Of a DNA stretch of 48,686 nt, positions 15,096 to 23,820 are shown piece by piece (position 1 is the first letter of the stretch; the number at the start of each line of letters is the position of its first letter). The position numbers and the translations under genes are program-made. The stretch covers positions 1-48,686 of the forward strand of contig NZ_VTPS01000019.1 in the NCBI RefSeq assembly GCF_008274215.1, read 5' to 3'. The stretch comes from Calorimonas adulescens. Its GTDB lineage: Bacteria > Bacillota > Thermoanaerobacteria > Thermoanaerobacterales > UBA4877. The notes below the pieces were generated by a model that saw only the letters and a program-made list of their open reading frames with translations, had not been told where the DNA came from and ran no database searches.

Positions 15096-16064
15096 ATGCG
15101 TTATGTTGTTACAGGAGTAGATGGGCAATTAGGTGGAAGAGTAGCAGAGAACATGCTACATGAGGTATCAGGAGAACAATTAATTTTTACATGTCCAGAT
15201 TTAAAACGTTTACCAAAAGAAAAGGTACAGGCTTGGAAAAAACAAGGCGTTACAATCAGGGAAGCAAATTATGATAACAAGGAACAAATGACAGAAGCCT
15301 TCAGAGGCGGAGATCGTATTTTTTTGGTGTCCAGTATTATAAATGGACCAAAACGTGTTCAACAACATAAAAATGCAATTGATGCTGCTATTGCAGCTGG
15401 TGTAAAACATATTACGTACACTTCATTCCTAGGTGCTAATCGTGAAGAATATAATCAATATGTATTACCAGACCACACAGCAACAGAAAAATATTTACGT
15501 GAGAGTGGCGTAGATTATAACATTATGAGGAATAACCTTTATATGGAAAACTACTTAATTAATTCTGTTATACTAGCTAATATAAGCGACAACAAATGGA
15601 TTACTCCAGCAGGTGATGGAAAAGCAACATTTGTGGCAAAAGATGATAGTGGTCGTGTTGCTACTGCATTGTTATTAGGTAAAGGAGAGCATAATAAGGA
15701 TTATGATGTCACAGGTGGAGAATTGATCAGCGAGGGTGAAATCTGTGCTATGATTGCTGAAGCATCAGGTATTAATTATGAATATGTGCCAGTTAATCCT
15801 GATGAATTTTTTAAATATTTAGATTCAATACATGTTCCTCGTACTACAGATGGTGACTATTCTCAATCACCAGTTCCATTTTGTGGTAATGACATGGTAA
15901 CTAACGAATTTAGCATTAGAGATGGTTTAATGGCAATTGAAACAGATACAATTGAAAAATTGACTGGCAGAAAACCATTGCGTGTTCGTGACTTGATAGA
16001 TAAATACAGCTTTGTATGGAAAGAAAGAGTAAGTAGCTATTGGGATTTAGGTAAATACCTATAA
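15096..16064 (+). CDS. NmrA-like NAD(P)-binding oxidoreductase (QorB type)
   Basis: This 322-residue short-chain-dehydrogenase-like protein has an N-terminal Rossmann glycine motif, TGVDGQLGGRV, and the NmrA/QorB pattern (YTSFLGANRE, RNNLYMENYL). Relatives are NAD(P)H-quinone oxidoreductases or redox sensors without the classic catalytic Tyr-Lys pair. The start ATG has a strong AGGAGGGG. It is flanked on both sides by copies of the 251-bp MITE in inverted orientation, and its promoter region has been replaced by another MITE. Its likely regulator is the divergent LysR protein at 13468-14358. Confidence 0.85.
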   Translation: MRYVVTGVDGQLGGRVAENMLHEVSGEQLIFTCPDLKRLPKEKVQAWKKQGVTIREANYDNKEQMTEAFRGGDRIFLVSSIINGPKRVQQHKNAIDAAIAAGVKHITYTSFLGANREEYNQYVLPDHTATEKYLRESGVDYNIMRNNLYMENYLINSVILANISDNKWITPAGDGKATFVAKDDSGRVATALLLGKGEHNKDYDVTGGELISEGEICAMIAEASGINYEYVPVNPDEFFKYLDSIHVPRTTDGDYSQSPVPFCGNDMVTNEFSIRDGLMAIETDTIEKLTGRKPLRVRDLIDKYSFVWKERVSSYWDLGKYL

Positions 16065-16094
16065 TATTAGCGATTTAAAGTAAATGAGAAAGTT

Positions 16095-16345
16095 GATTCT
16101 GGTGTAGAAACTAAGTCCGTTGCTAGAGGTGGCCAAGAGCACCGTTTAGCAAAGCTGTCGCCGCTTTTGAGTTTAGGACAACACCCATATTCGGTGGGTA
16201 CCCGGCGGAGGCAGTGGGCATCTGAGGCAGCAGGCCGAATTACCGGCGAATCTTCACGAAGCGCAGGACTAAACGCAAGAGGCAGCAGAATAAGCGGAGG
16301 CGCCGTACCACCTCCGGCAGAAAAGTCACTTTTTACACAAGAATC
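16095..16345 (+). mobile_element. MITE-like 251-bp element, copy B
   Basis: This copy has the same length and the same GATTCTGGTGTA terminal repeat as copy A; the right end has one change (TACACAAGAATC). It lies in inverted orientation to copy A. No clean target duplication is visible (AAAGTT on the left, AAAATC on the right), so it is older, or the pair arose by rearrangement. Together the two copies bracket the NmrA gene like the arms of a composite unit. Confidence 0.7.
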
Positions 16346-16398
16346 AAAATCAAAAGTTTATCTGAAAAAATGTAATAAATTTAGAAAGGAACTTCTCA

Positions 16399-16842
16399 AT
16401 GATTAACAAGAAATACTTCGAGCTTGTAATGAGTACATGGATTATGCTTGCCCTTGGAATGACTATGTCCATAGTAGTTCAGCTTTTGAACACTGGAAAG
16501 GTGGCTCTTATAACATTTTTTATAATGACATTAGAATCATTTGTCATTAACTTTATTACTGCCCTTATAATACCAGCTAACAAATTTGGTAATATGTTTG
16601 CAAAAAAGTGTGGTGCTAAGGAAAATACTTTGGGGTTTGCAGCATTAAGCAATTTGATAATTAATGGAATTTATGTTACTGTTATCAGTTTTACCATGAC
16701 ACTGATTAATGTGGGTTTTGTGCCTGGGCTATTTGTTGCATGGTGTCATGTATATCCAATTGTATTTGTTATTGGATATATTGTTTCTCTAGCCATTACT
16801 CCTTTGGCTTTTAAGCTTACAATAAAAATAGTAGCCAAATAA
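16399..16842 (+). CDS. DUF2798 family membrane protein
   Basis: This 147-residue protein has four hydrophobic helices arranged as two similar halves, each with a pattern like MSTWIMLALGMTM or LSNLIINGIYVTV. This fits the duplicated form of DUF2798. Its function is unknown. It starts 54 bases after MITE copy B with an AAAGGA site. The codon use is AT-rich and it belongs to the acquired segment between the broken glg genes. Confidence 0.7.
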   Translation: MINKKYFELVMSTWIMLALGMTMSIVVQLLNTGKVALITFFIMTLESFVINFITALIIPANKFGNMFAKKCGAKENTLGFAALSNLIINGIYVTVISFTMTLINVGFVPGLFVAWCHVYPIVFVIGYIVSLAITPLAFKLTIKIVAK

Positions 16843-16954
16843 TAGTCTCAAGGAGCGTATGGATGCATCTGCATCCTTTAGTTCAAACAGAGCATCAAGG
16901 GAGTAAAACCAGTTTACGTCAAGCTGGTCTCCCCCTCTATTAACCGCCTCAGAG

Positions 16955-17633
16955 GGCATGGCACGTCATGGATGTGGCACAAGGAGCAGGCCTCTCCTTT
17001 AAATGGTTTAGGGACAATTTCTGTGCATTGGAAATAGAGATTGCATCTTCAATGGAAGTAAGCCCCTATTACCTTATCGACAAGTAAGTCCAGAACTCAA
17101 GTATAGGAACAAACAGGCTGATATATCTCCCCTACCTTATAGGCGAAAGGACACCCCATATAGACCCAGACGCTCGTGGGGTGTTCTTTGGCCTTTCTGC
17201 GATACACGAAAAGAGGGATCTAATACGAGCGATAATGGAAGGCGTGGCCTTTTCGCTCCTTGACGCTTTGAATTTAATCAAGACTACAAGCGTAGGCATC
17301 GATGAAATGTTCCTCTGTGGAGGTGGAGGAACAAGCCCCTTATGGAGGAAAATCATATGCGATATATTCGACTGCCCTGTAAAGACCATTATATCAAAGG
17401 AGGGATCGGCCATAGGCGTCGCCCTCCTTTCAGCAGTGGTCTCCGGCATATATAAGAGTGTACAGGAAGCAGCCGCCATAGCTATAAAGACCGATACCGT
17501 CTGCTATCCCAAAATAAAAAACACTAAAGAACACATGATGAAGTATTACAAGATTTACCGGAACCTATATCCTACACTCAAGGAAGTATTTAAGAAACTG
17601 TCGAAGATAAGTGGAGCGACCCACACTTTTTGA
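16955..17633 (+). pseudogene. Xylulokinase-type FGGY kinase remnant
   Basis: The plus strand reads WHVMDVAQGAGLSFKWFRDN, then an in-frame TAA at 17085-17087, then RLIYLPYLIGERTPHIDPDA, GVFFGLSAIHEKRDLIRAIM, EGVAFSLLDALNLI and LCGGGGTSPLWRKIICDIF. This is the C-terminal FGGY domain of xylulokinase (ATP-binding GGGG loop present). The N-terminal half is missing, and a stop plus a short deletion interrupt the rest. About 110 bases on its upstream side (16843-16954) hold only degraded sequence. Inactive. Confidence 0.75.
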
Positions 17634-17704
17634 CACATTCTGAACAAATTGAACCTCGAAAATTTGATTCACATTATTTAACAATAAATCTGAACATTGA
17701 AAAT

Positions 17705-18445
17705 ATGATATGCAACATAGACTTTAGGGAGGCCATGGAGTACCATACCGACTCTGGCAATGATATAACTGTAATCTATAAGAGGGTTGATGATGCAGAT
17801 GGACACTATTTATTAGCTGAGACACTCGGCATTGACAGGCATGGCAGGGTTGTAAGTGTCGGCAGAAATATAGGGGACAGTAAAGATGCCAGCATCTGCA
17901 TGGAAATGTATATAATGAAGAGGGACTTGCTTATAGATATCATCAGGGGATGTATAACCACCGGAAAGTTCAGGAAGGTAAAGAATGCCATATATAATTC
18001 ACTGGAAGAGTATCGGGTGGGTGCTTTTGAATATAAGGGCTACTTGAGGTGTATAAACTCCTTAGAGTCATATTATAAGACAAGCATGGAACTGTTAGAT
18101 CACAACATATACAGGCTGCTCTTTTTAAGCAACAGGCCAATATTTACCAAGACAGGAGATGAGGCGCCTGCCAGATACTTAAAAGGGAGCAGTGTGAAGA
18201 ACTCTATAATAGGTAATGGAAGCCTTATAGAGGGCTCTGTGGAAAACAGCATTATATTCAGAAAGGTACACGTAGGAAAGGGTGCGGCTATAAAAAACAG
18301 CATAATACTCCAGGGTAGCATTATAGGAGAGGGCTCCAAGTTGACCAACATAATAACCGACAAGTACACTGAGATAGCACCTGATAAAGAACTGAAAGGT
18401 GATGAAGAGATACCTCTTGTGGTTGAAAAAAGGAGAAGTTTTTAG
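17705..18445 (+). pseudogene. glgD: GlgD-type glucose-1-phosphate adenylyltransferase subunit, 5' end lost
   Basis: About 246 residues from MICNIDFREAMEYHTDSGND to the normal C-terminus are present, including the left-handed beta-helix repeats (KNSIIGNGSLIEGSVENSII). Full GlgD is about 370 residues, so the N-terminal nucleotide-binding third is gone. The frame can be extended upstream to a TTG at 17630, but those 25 residues are unlike GlgD. GlgD is the regulatory partner of GlgC in Firmicutes glycogen synthesis. With glgC absent and glgB truncated, glycogen synthesis from this locus is broken. Confidence 0.85.
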
Positions 18446-18470
18446 CAAAAAAGGCCAGGCCGTTTTTTAC
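18446..18470 (+). terminator. Terminator after glgD
   Basis: AAAAAAGG and CCGTTTTTT pair around the loop CCAGG. The GGCCAGGCC repeat at 18453-18461, the only copy outside a gene, forms the core. Between it and the azlD stop (18604) about 135 bases hold nothing recognisable. Confidence 0.45.
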
Positions 18471-18604
18471 CTGGTCTTCTCTTATGAAGTGGATTGAGCT
18501 ATTTTAGGGCAGCAGGCAAAGGCCTATTTTCTTAATTTAAAGACGCACCTGGTTGGGTGTATGGTACGGGCATGGTACAAAAAGGACGGATGCTGTGGAT
18601 TTAA

Positions 18605-18946
18605 TTAATCCAGGAGGAATAGACCCAGTCCTAAAAATGTAAATGCCACGTAGCTTATTATACCCACGATGACCGGTATAAAGAGGTTTCGTGAGAAGTA
18701 AGCTGATATCACCGTAGGTATTGATGCTATAAGGTAGGGGTTTGTAATAGATATGTTAAGCCTGCCGTTTGGCATCATTATGCTTGGGAACAGCAGGGCA
18801 GACAGCACCGCTACAGGTATATAATCTAAAAACTTCAGACACCAGCCGGGGAGGTTGACTCTGTAAAGGCCCATGGCAGGTAACATCCTGGGTATATAGG
18901 TTACAAGGGTCATTCCCACAAGCACAGATATAAACCTCATATCCAT
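18605..18946 (-). CDS. azlD: AzlD family branched-chain amino acid exporter subunit
   Basis: This 113-residue protein has four membrane helices and the AzlD pattern (TYIPRMLPAMGL, FLDYIPVAVLSALLFPSI). With AzlC it forms a two-component exporter of branched-chain amino acids and their analogues. It overlaps the end of azlC by 10 bases, so translation is coupled. The pair is convergent with the glgD remnant and divergent from the LytS gene. Confidence 0.88.
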   Translation of the reverse strand: MDMRFISVLVGMTLVTYIPRMLPAMGLYRVNLPGWCLKFLDYIPVAVLSALLFPSIMMPNGRLNISITNPYLIASIPTVISAYFSRNLFIPVIVGIISYVAFTFLGLGLFLLD

Positions 18947-19632
18947 TTTTCTAACATCACCCCCATAAAAGCACCGGACAGTGCGGCAATGATGACATTG
19001 AAGTTTCCTGGTATCAGATATATAAGTGCAATGGACAGTGCTCCCGAAAATGCTGCTACGATGAACTTCTTTATACCGACAAGCTGCATAAAAAGCAGTG
19101 CTATATACATGGCCGGAAGGGCATAATCAAGTCCCCAGTTAAGCCCCGAGGTCATTAGAAGTCTTTCTGAAAGGGCGCCTGCCAGCGAGGATATTACCCA
19201 GGCGGTATAGGATGTCAGGAACAGCTGATAAAAGTATGCTGAGTCTGGTTTTCTGCCATTCTGAAAGTCCGTGACGGACACGGCGTAGGTCTCGTCTGTT
19301 ATAAAAAAGGAGAGCAGCGGGATGTGATGATGCTCGATTTTTTTCATGTAGCTGGAAAGAGACGTACTGTAGAGAAGATGCCTCAGGTTTACTATGAATA
19401 TGGTGGAGACTATGGTGACTATGTCTACGCCAGTGGACAGCAGGTTTATCGCAATGAACTGGGCACTCCCTGCATAAACAAAGAGAGACAAAGAGACAAC
19501 CTCCATGACAGTGAGGCCGTTGGCTGCCCCAAGCACGCCATATGCGAACCCTATGGGTATGTATCCTATAACTACTGGTATGGCCGACCTCATACCTCCA
19601 TAGTCTCTTTTAAGTTCCATCTGTTTTAACAT
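18937..19632 (-). CDS. azlC: AzlC family branched-chain amino acid exporter
   Basis: This 231-residue membrane protein shows AzlC landmarks: GYIPIGFAYGVLGAANGLTV near the N-terminus, LFVYAGSAQF and NLRHLLYSTSLS. It is the large subunit of the AzlCD exporter. The start ATG at 19632 has a run of six G as ribosome site. No leucine-responsive regulator gene (azlB) is adjacent, so regulation is not clear. Confidence 0.9.
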   Translation of the reverse strand: MLKQMELKRDYGGMRSAIPVVIGYIPIGFAYGVLGAANGLTVMEVVSLSLFVYAGSAQFIAINLLSTGVDIVTIVSTIFIVNLRHLLYSTSLSSYMKKIEHHHIPLLSFFITDETYAVSVTDFQNGRKPDSAYFYQLFLTSYTAWVISSLAGALSERLLMTSGLNWGLDYALPAMYIALLFMQLVGIKKFIVAAFSGALSIALIYLIPGNFNVIIAALSGAFMGVMLEKWI

Positions 19633-19697
19633 TTGATACCCCCCTGTAGTCGTTTTTACCTATTATATCACATCTTAATGGATTTACCTTATTTTTG

Positions 19698-19729
19698 TTG
19701 ACGACATCCGTTTTGAATGGATGTATAAT
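19698..19729 (+). promoter_or_regulatory. LytS gene promoter with internal inverted repeat
   Basis: TTGACG (19698-19703) and TATAAT (19724-19729) are 20 bases apart, longer than usual. An inverted repeat, ACATCC-N9-GGATGT (19704-19724), fills the spacer. A spacer of 20 is typical of promoters that need an activator to twist or bridge the DNA; the repeat is a candidate operator. Confidence 0.4.
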
Positions 19730-19792
19730 AAATCTTAGGAAAAAGATGTGGTCACTATGAAATTATCAGTGAAGGCGCATGAGGTGGTTCAT

Positions 19793-21490
19793 ATGAACGT
19801 CATATTTATAGAGATGGTGAACAGGTTAGGAACAATAGTAACCGTCGCCTTTATACTTTCCAGGCTGGATTTGTTTAAAAGGATTATACTTGGCCGTGAT
19901 ATAAACAGGGTCTCAAAGATTTTAATGACGGTAATTTTTGGGGCATTTGGAATACTTGGGACATATACCGGTGTACCGATAAATGGTGCTCTGGCCAACT
20001 CCAGGGCTGTGGGTGTTATTATTGCCGGGCTCTTAGGGGGACCATGGGTGGGCCTTGGTGCCGGTGTCATTTCCGGATTGCATCGGTGGGCCATAGATAT
20101 TGGAGGTTTTACAGCCTTTGCCTGTGCAGTGTCTACAATTGCAGAAGGTTTTGTCTCAGGTATGTTGTCTAAGGGATATGCAAACGCTAAAAATAGTTTT
20201 GTATCTGCTTTTTTGATTGGGGCTTTGTGCGAGACGATGCAGATGGGGATAATACTCCTGCTGGCCAGGCCTTTTTCTGAGGCTCTTGGGCTGGTACGCA
20301 TCATATGGATCCCCATGAGCATGATTAACGCTGCCGGAATAGCCATATTTATGATGATACTGGACATTATATATAAGGAACAGGAAAGACTGAAGGCTGG
20401 CCAGGCCCAGCTTGCTATGGATATAGCCGAAAAGACGCTCCCCTACTTCAGAGGCGAGTTTGATTCAGATAGCGCCTATAATGTGGCAAAAATCATCTAT
20501 GAGATGACTGACCTTGATGCGGTGGCTTTTACAGACAGGGATAAGATTCTGGCTCATGTTGGCTGTGGGAGTGACCATCACGTAGCCGGGGACCCCGTAC
20601 GCACCAGCCTTACCAGAGAGGTGCTAAGGACAGGAGAAATAAAGGTGGCTGTGCATAAAGAAGGAATAGAGTGCTCCCATGGGGGCTGTCCGTTAAGGTC
20701 AGCGGTCGTGTCACCTTTATATAAAAAGGACCAGATGATAGGGGTTCTCAAACTGTACAGGAAAAGGGAAAATGCCATTACAGAGACTGATATCAACCTG
20801 GCGAAAGGCCTGGCCGGCCTCATATCCACCCAACTGGAGCTTACAGAACTGGAGCTGCAGAATAAACTCCTGGAGGAAGCGAGGTTCAAGGCACTTCAGG
20901 CCCAGATAAACCCTCATTTTCTTTTCAACTCCATAAACACAATTATATCCGTATCGCGCATGGACCCTGAAAAGTCCAGGAAACTCCTTTTGGACCTGGC
21001 CACATTTTTCAGACGCAATCTGGAGATTGATAAGGCAAAAATACCACTGTCTAAGGAACTGGAACATGTGAGAGCCTTTGTAGCCATAGAAGAGGCGAGG
21101 TTTGGAGACAGGATAAAAGTGGAAATAAATGCTGACGATGTAGATGGCATCTTTTTGCCGCCATTGACCCTTCAGCCGCTGGTGGAGAATGCCATCAAGC
21201 ATGGCCTCCTGCCAAAGGATGATGGAGGCAGGGTAAGGATAGACGTGATAAGAAGGGGCATGTATGCCGAGATAAAGGTTGAGGACAACGGCATGGGAAT
21301 GGATGAAACCTTTGATACGAGGACACCGAATCCTGAACATGTTGGTCTCTATAATGTAGACTCGAGGCTTAGGAGTATGTTTGGAGATGGGTGCGGCATT
21401 CATATAGCAAGCACAAAAGGAAAGGGCACCACCATAAGTTTTGAGGTACCTTGTCAGGAGGTGGTTCAGTTTGAAAGCATTGCTGGTTGA
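19793..21490 (+). CDS. LytS/BtsS-type sensor histidine kinase
   Basis: A sensor kinase with a 5TMR-LYT membrane domain (about residues 1-195), a GAF-like domain (about 205-350) and a His-kinase module. The phospho-acceptor is His375 in QAQINPHFLFNSINTI, and the ATPase N-box is LQPLVENAIKHGL. Starts at GTG 19748 and ATG 19757 are possible, but the ATG at 19793 has GAGGTGG at 5 bases and matches the usual LytS N-terminus. It overlaps the response regulator gene and precedes a CstA-type transporter, the same gene association as the pyruvate-sensing BtsSR-BtsT system of E. coli. The ligand is therefore plausibly pyruvate or a related acid (inference). Confidence 0.88.
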   Translation: MNVIFIEMVNRLGTIVTVAFILSRLDLFKRIILGRDINRVSKILMTVIFGAFGILGTYTGVPINGALANSRAVGVIIAGLLGGPWVGLGAGVISGLHRWAIDIGGFTAFACAVSTIAEGFVSGMLSKGYANAKNSFVSAFLIGALCETMQMGIILLLARPFSEALGLVRIIWIPMSMINAAGIAIFMMILDIIYKEQERLKAGQAQLAMDIAEKTLPYFRGEFDSDSAYNVAKIIYEMTDLDAVAFTDRDKILAHVGCGSDHHVAGDPVRTSLTREVLRTGEIKVAVHKEGIECSHGGCPLRSAVVSPLYKKDQMIGVLKLYRKRENAITETDINLAKGLAGLISTQLELTELELQNKLLEEARFKALQAQINPHFLFNSINTIISVSRMDPEKSRKLLLDLATFFRRNLEIDKAKIPLSKELEHVRAFVAIEEARFGDRIKVEINADDVDGIFLPPLTLQPLVENAIKHGLLPKDDGGRVRIDVIRRGMYAEIKVEDNGMGMDETFDTRTPNPEHVGLYNVDSRLRSMFGDGCGIHIASTKGKGTTISFEVPCQEVVQFESIAG

Positions 21491-22163
21491 TGATGAAAAG
21501 CCTGCCAGGGATGAGCTCAAATATCTTTTGGAGGAGAGGCACGTGCATGTAGTAGGGGAGGCAGCCAACTATAATGAAGCTGTCAAAAAGATTTGTGAGC
21601 TAAGGCCCGATGTGGTATTCCTTGATATAGAGCTAGGAGGCAAGAGCGGGATGGATATAGCGAATAGGATCCGGCAAAACGCAAACCAGCCGTATATTGT
21701 ATTTGTTACTGCCTATGACGAGTATGCTGTCAAAGCATTTGAGGTAGAAGCCACAGACTATATTTTAAAACCATTTTCTGAAGAAAGGTTAGACACGGCA
21801 TTGAGCCGGATACGTGAAAGACTCCAGGTACACGATGTCGGCAAGATTTCTGTGCAGCAGAATAAACGGTTTCATCTCATAGACATAGATGATATATACT
21901 ATATATATGCAGAAGGCCGTGATGTAATCATCAAAACAGGCGGAGGAGAGTACAGGACGTCAGCCACCCTTAAGGAGTTTGAGCAGAGGTTTGGCAGGCA
22001 GCTTTTAAGGACGCATAAGGCATATCTTGTGAATGTGGACAGGATAAAGGAGATTATACCCTGGTTTAACGGCACCTATATGCTTCATCTGAAAGATATT
22101 CCCGATGAAATACCGGTCAGCCGCAGCTATGTGAAAGACATGAAGGAGCGCTTTTATATGTAG
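21471..22163 (+). CDS. LytR/AlgR (LytTR) family response regulator
   Basis: The 230-residue regulator has a receiver domain (phospho-acceptor D52 in VVFLDIELGG, acidic pair D7-D8, Lys in YILKPF). A C-terminal LytTR DNA-binding domain follows (IYYIYAEGRDVIIKTGGGEY, LLRTHKAYLVNVDRI). The start is TTG at 21471, inside the kinase gene, with AGGAGGTGG 6 bases before it; the in-frame ATG at 21441 would add ten residues unlike the family. Its target is probably the cstA-type gene, where 9-bp direct repeats lie at 22175-22213. Confidence 0.9.
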   Translation: MKALLVDDEKPARDELKYLLEERHVHVVGEAANYNEAVKKICELRPDVVFLDIELGGKSGMDIANRIRQNANQPYIVFVTAYDEYAVKAFEVEATDYILKPFSEERLDTALSRIRERLQVHDVGKISVQQNKRFHLIDIDDIYYIYAEGRDVIIKTGGGEYRTSATLKEFEQRFGRQLLRTHKAYLVNVDRIKEIIPWFNGTYMLHLKDIPDEIPVSRSYVKDMKERFYM

Positions 22164-22174
22164 CTTATACCGAG

Positions 22175-22213
22175 TTTATGCATCTTATACAGCTCATGTT
22201 GCATTTTATGCAG
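22175..22213 (+). promoter_or_regulatory. Candidate LytTR regulator binding repeats upstream of cstA
   Basis: CTTATACAG (22184-22192) and TTTATGCAG (22205-22213) are 21 bp apart, two helical turns. A further TTTATGCA lies at 22175-22182. LytTR-domain regulators bind paired 9-bp direct repeats at about this spacing upstream of the promoter they activate. No clear -35 box follows, as expected for an activated promoter. Confidence 0.45.
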
Positions 22214-22282
22214 AAAACCTTCCCTTTAATATGCCGTTGTATGTAGAATCAGAGATGAACTACAGAGGGGAGGGTTAAGCTT

Positions 22283-23701
22283 ATGATAACGTTTTTTGTA
22301 TCAATAGTAATACTTATCTTAGGATACTTCACATACGGCGCATTTGTGGAAAGGGTTTTCGGAGCTGACGAGGATAGAAAGACACCAGCATACTTGAGAC
22401 AGGATGGCATCGATTACGTTCCTATGGACTGGAAGAACAACAGCCTGATCCAGTTATTGAACATTGCAGGGCTTGGTCCAATTTACGGGGCAATACAGGG
22501 GGCTCTCTGGGGACCGTGGGCTTTCATATGGATTGTACTCGGTGGAATATTTGCTGGTGCGGTCCATGATTACCTTTCCGGGATGCTTTCTATAAGGAAT
22601 GATGGGGCTAACGTCCCTGCTATGGTTGGGAAGTATTTGGGGAAAGGTATGCAGTCTTTTGTAAACATATTTTCCATTTTACTTTTAATACTAGTTGGGG
22701 CCACATTTACCACGGGGCCAGCAGGTCTGCTGGCATCCATGACACCATTGTCGCTGAAGGTATGGGTCATGATAATAATAGCCTATTATTTTATAGCAAC
22801 AGTATTGCCCATTGATAAGATTATAGGCAGGATTTATCCTTTTTTTGGTGCCCTTTTGATAATAATGGCGCTGGGTGTTGGTGTAATGATGGTATATAAC
22901 GGTGCTCCCATCCCTGAGCTCACTCTTGCCAATCTCCATCCCAAAGGAGCACCTGTATGGCCGCTGCTCTTTGTAACTATTGCCTGTGGCGCCATATCAG
23001 GCTTTCATGCAACCCAATCGCCCCTTGTGGCACGCTGCACGAAAAATGAGAAAGAGGGAAGGTTTATATTTTACGGAATGATGATTGCCGAGTCCATAAT
23101 AGCCCTTATCTGGGCTGCAGCCGCTATGTCTTTCTATGACGGTACGGCAGGACTGGGTGCTGCATTGGCAAACCCTGCAGGGCCATCGGGTGTGGTTAAA
23201 GAAGTGTCAATGAAGCTCTTAGGACCTATTGGAGGGACACTGGCTGTGCTTGGTGTCGTTGTCCTTCCTATCACATCGGGAGATACAGCATTTAGAGGGG
23301 CCAGGCTTACCATAGCAGAGATCCTGAATATGGACCAGATAAAGCCGCTTAAAAGGTACCTCATAGCAGTACCGCTATTTATAATCGGTTTTGTACTCAC
23401 CCAGATAGATTTCTCTATAATATGGAGATATTTCGCATGGTCAAACCAGACCCTTGCCATGATAATGCTCTGGACAGGGGCCGCCTATCTGGCAAGAGAA
23501 AGGAAATTCCACTGGATCGCCACAATACCTGCCACATTTATGACAGCGGTCAGCATCACATATATTCTTATGGCACCAGAGGGTTTCAAGCTTTCAACAA
23601 CGATTGCCTATCCTGTTGGCCTGGCCGCAGCCCTTATAGCCTTCATAGCTTTTATGATCAGTGCATACAGATGGGCCGGGCAGCCGGTATATGAAGAATA
23701 G
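22283..23701 (+). CDS. cstA: CstA family carbon starvation protein / pyruvate or peptide carrier
   Basis: This 472-residue membrane protein has the CstA signature YVPMDWKNNSLIQLLNIAGL, GAIQGALWGPWAF, GAVHDYLSGMLS, and GFHATQSPLVARC. It is the shorter form common in Clostridia. Family members take up pyruvate (BtsT, CstA in E. coli) or have been linked to peptide use. Its position after a LytS/LytTR pair supports sensor-controlled uptake of a small nutrient. RBS GAGGGG precedes the ATG, and a strong terminator follows at once. Confidence 0.92.
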   Translation: MITFFVSIVILILGYFTYGAFVERVFGADEDRKTPAYLRQDGIDYVPMDWKNNSLIQLLNIAGLGPIYGAIQGALWGPWAFIWIVLGGIFAGAVHDYLSGMLSIRNDGANVPAMVGKYLGKGMQSFVNIFSILLLILVGATFTTGPAGLLASMTPLSLKVWVMIIIAYYFIATVLPIDKIIGRIYPFFGALLIIMALGVGVMMVYNGAPIPELTLANLHPKGAPVWPLLFVTIACGAISGFHATQSPLVARCTKNEKEGRFIFYGMMIAESIIALIWAAAAMSFYDGTAGLGAALANPAGPSGVVKEVSMKLLGPIGGTLAVLGVVVLPITSGDTAFRGARLTIAEILNMDQIKPLKRYLIAVPLFIIGFVLTQIDFSIIWRYFAWSNQTLAMIMLWTGAAYLARERKFHWIATIPATFMTAVSITYILMAPEGFKLSTTIAYPVGLAAALIAFIAFMISAYRWAGQPVYEE

Positions 23702-23702
23702 A

Positions 23703-23734
23703 CAAAAAGGGCCGTTCACCAACGGCCCTTTTTG
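23703..23734 (+). terminator. Strong Rho-independent terminator after cstA
   Basis: A 14-bp perfect stem (CAAAAAGGGCCGTT / AACGGCCCTTTTTG) with a CACC loop ends in a T run. Confidence 0.85.
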
Positions 23735-23761
23735 TGCAAAAAATGTAAATTCTTGAAAACA

Positions 23762-23790
23762 TTGAAATCAATATTACATTAAACTATAAT
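23762..23790 (+). promoter_or_regulatory. Sigma-A promoter for the dipeptidase gene
   Basis: TTGAAA and TATAAT are separated by 17 bases; the start codon is 31 bases downstream of the -10, with AGGAGGGG before it. Confidence 0.7.
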
Positions 23791-23820
23791 ATAGGTGAGT
23801 CTACATAGAGGAGGGGTATA

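Noticed and set aside
17630-17704. N-terminal extension of the GlgD frame from a TTG
   Set aside because: The 25 residues are unlike GlgD and lie in degraded DNA; open by chance at the junction.
20717-21568. Long minus-strand frame opposite the LytS gene (283 codons)
   Set aside because: Shadow of the kinase coding sequence; composition is Cys/His/Tyr-rich nonsense and no ribosome site is present.
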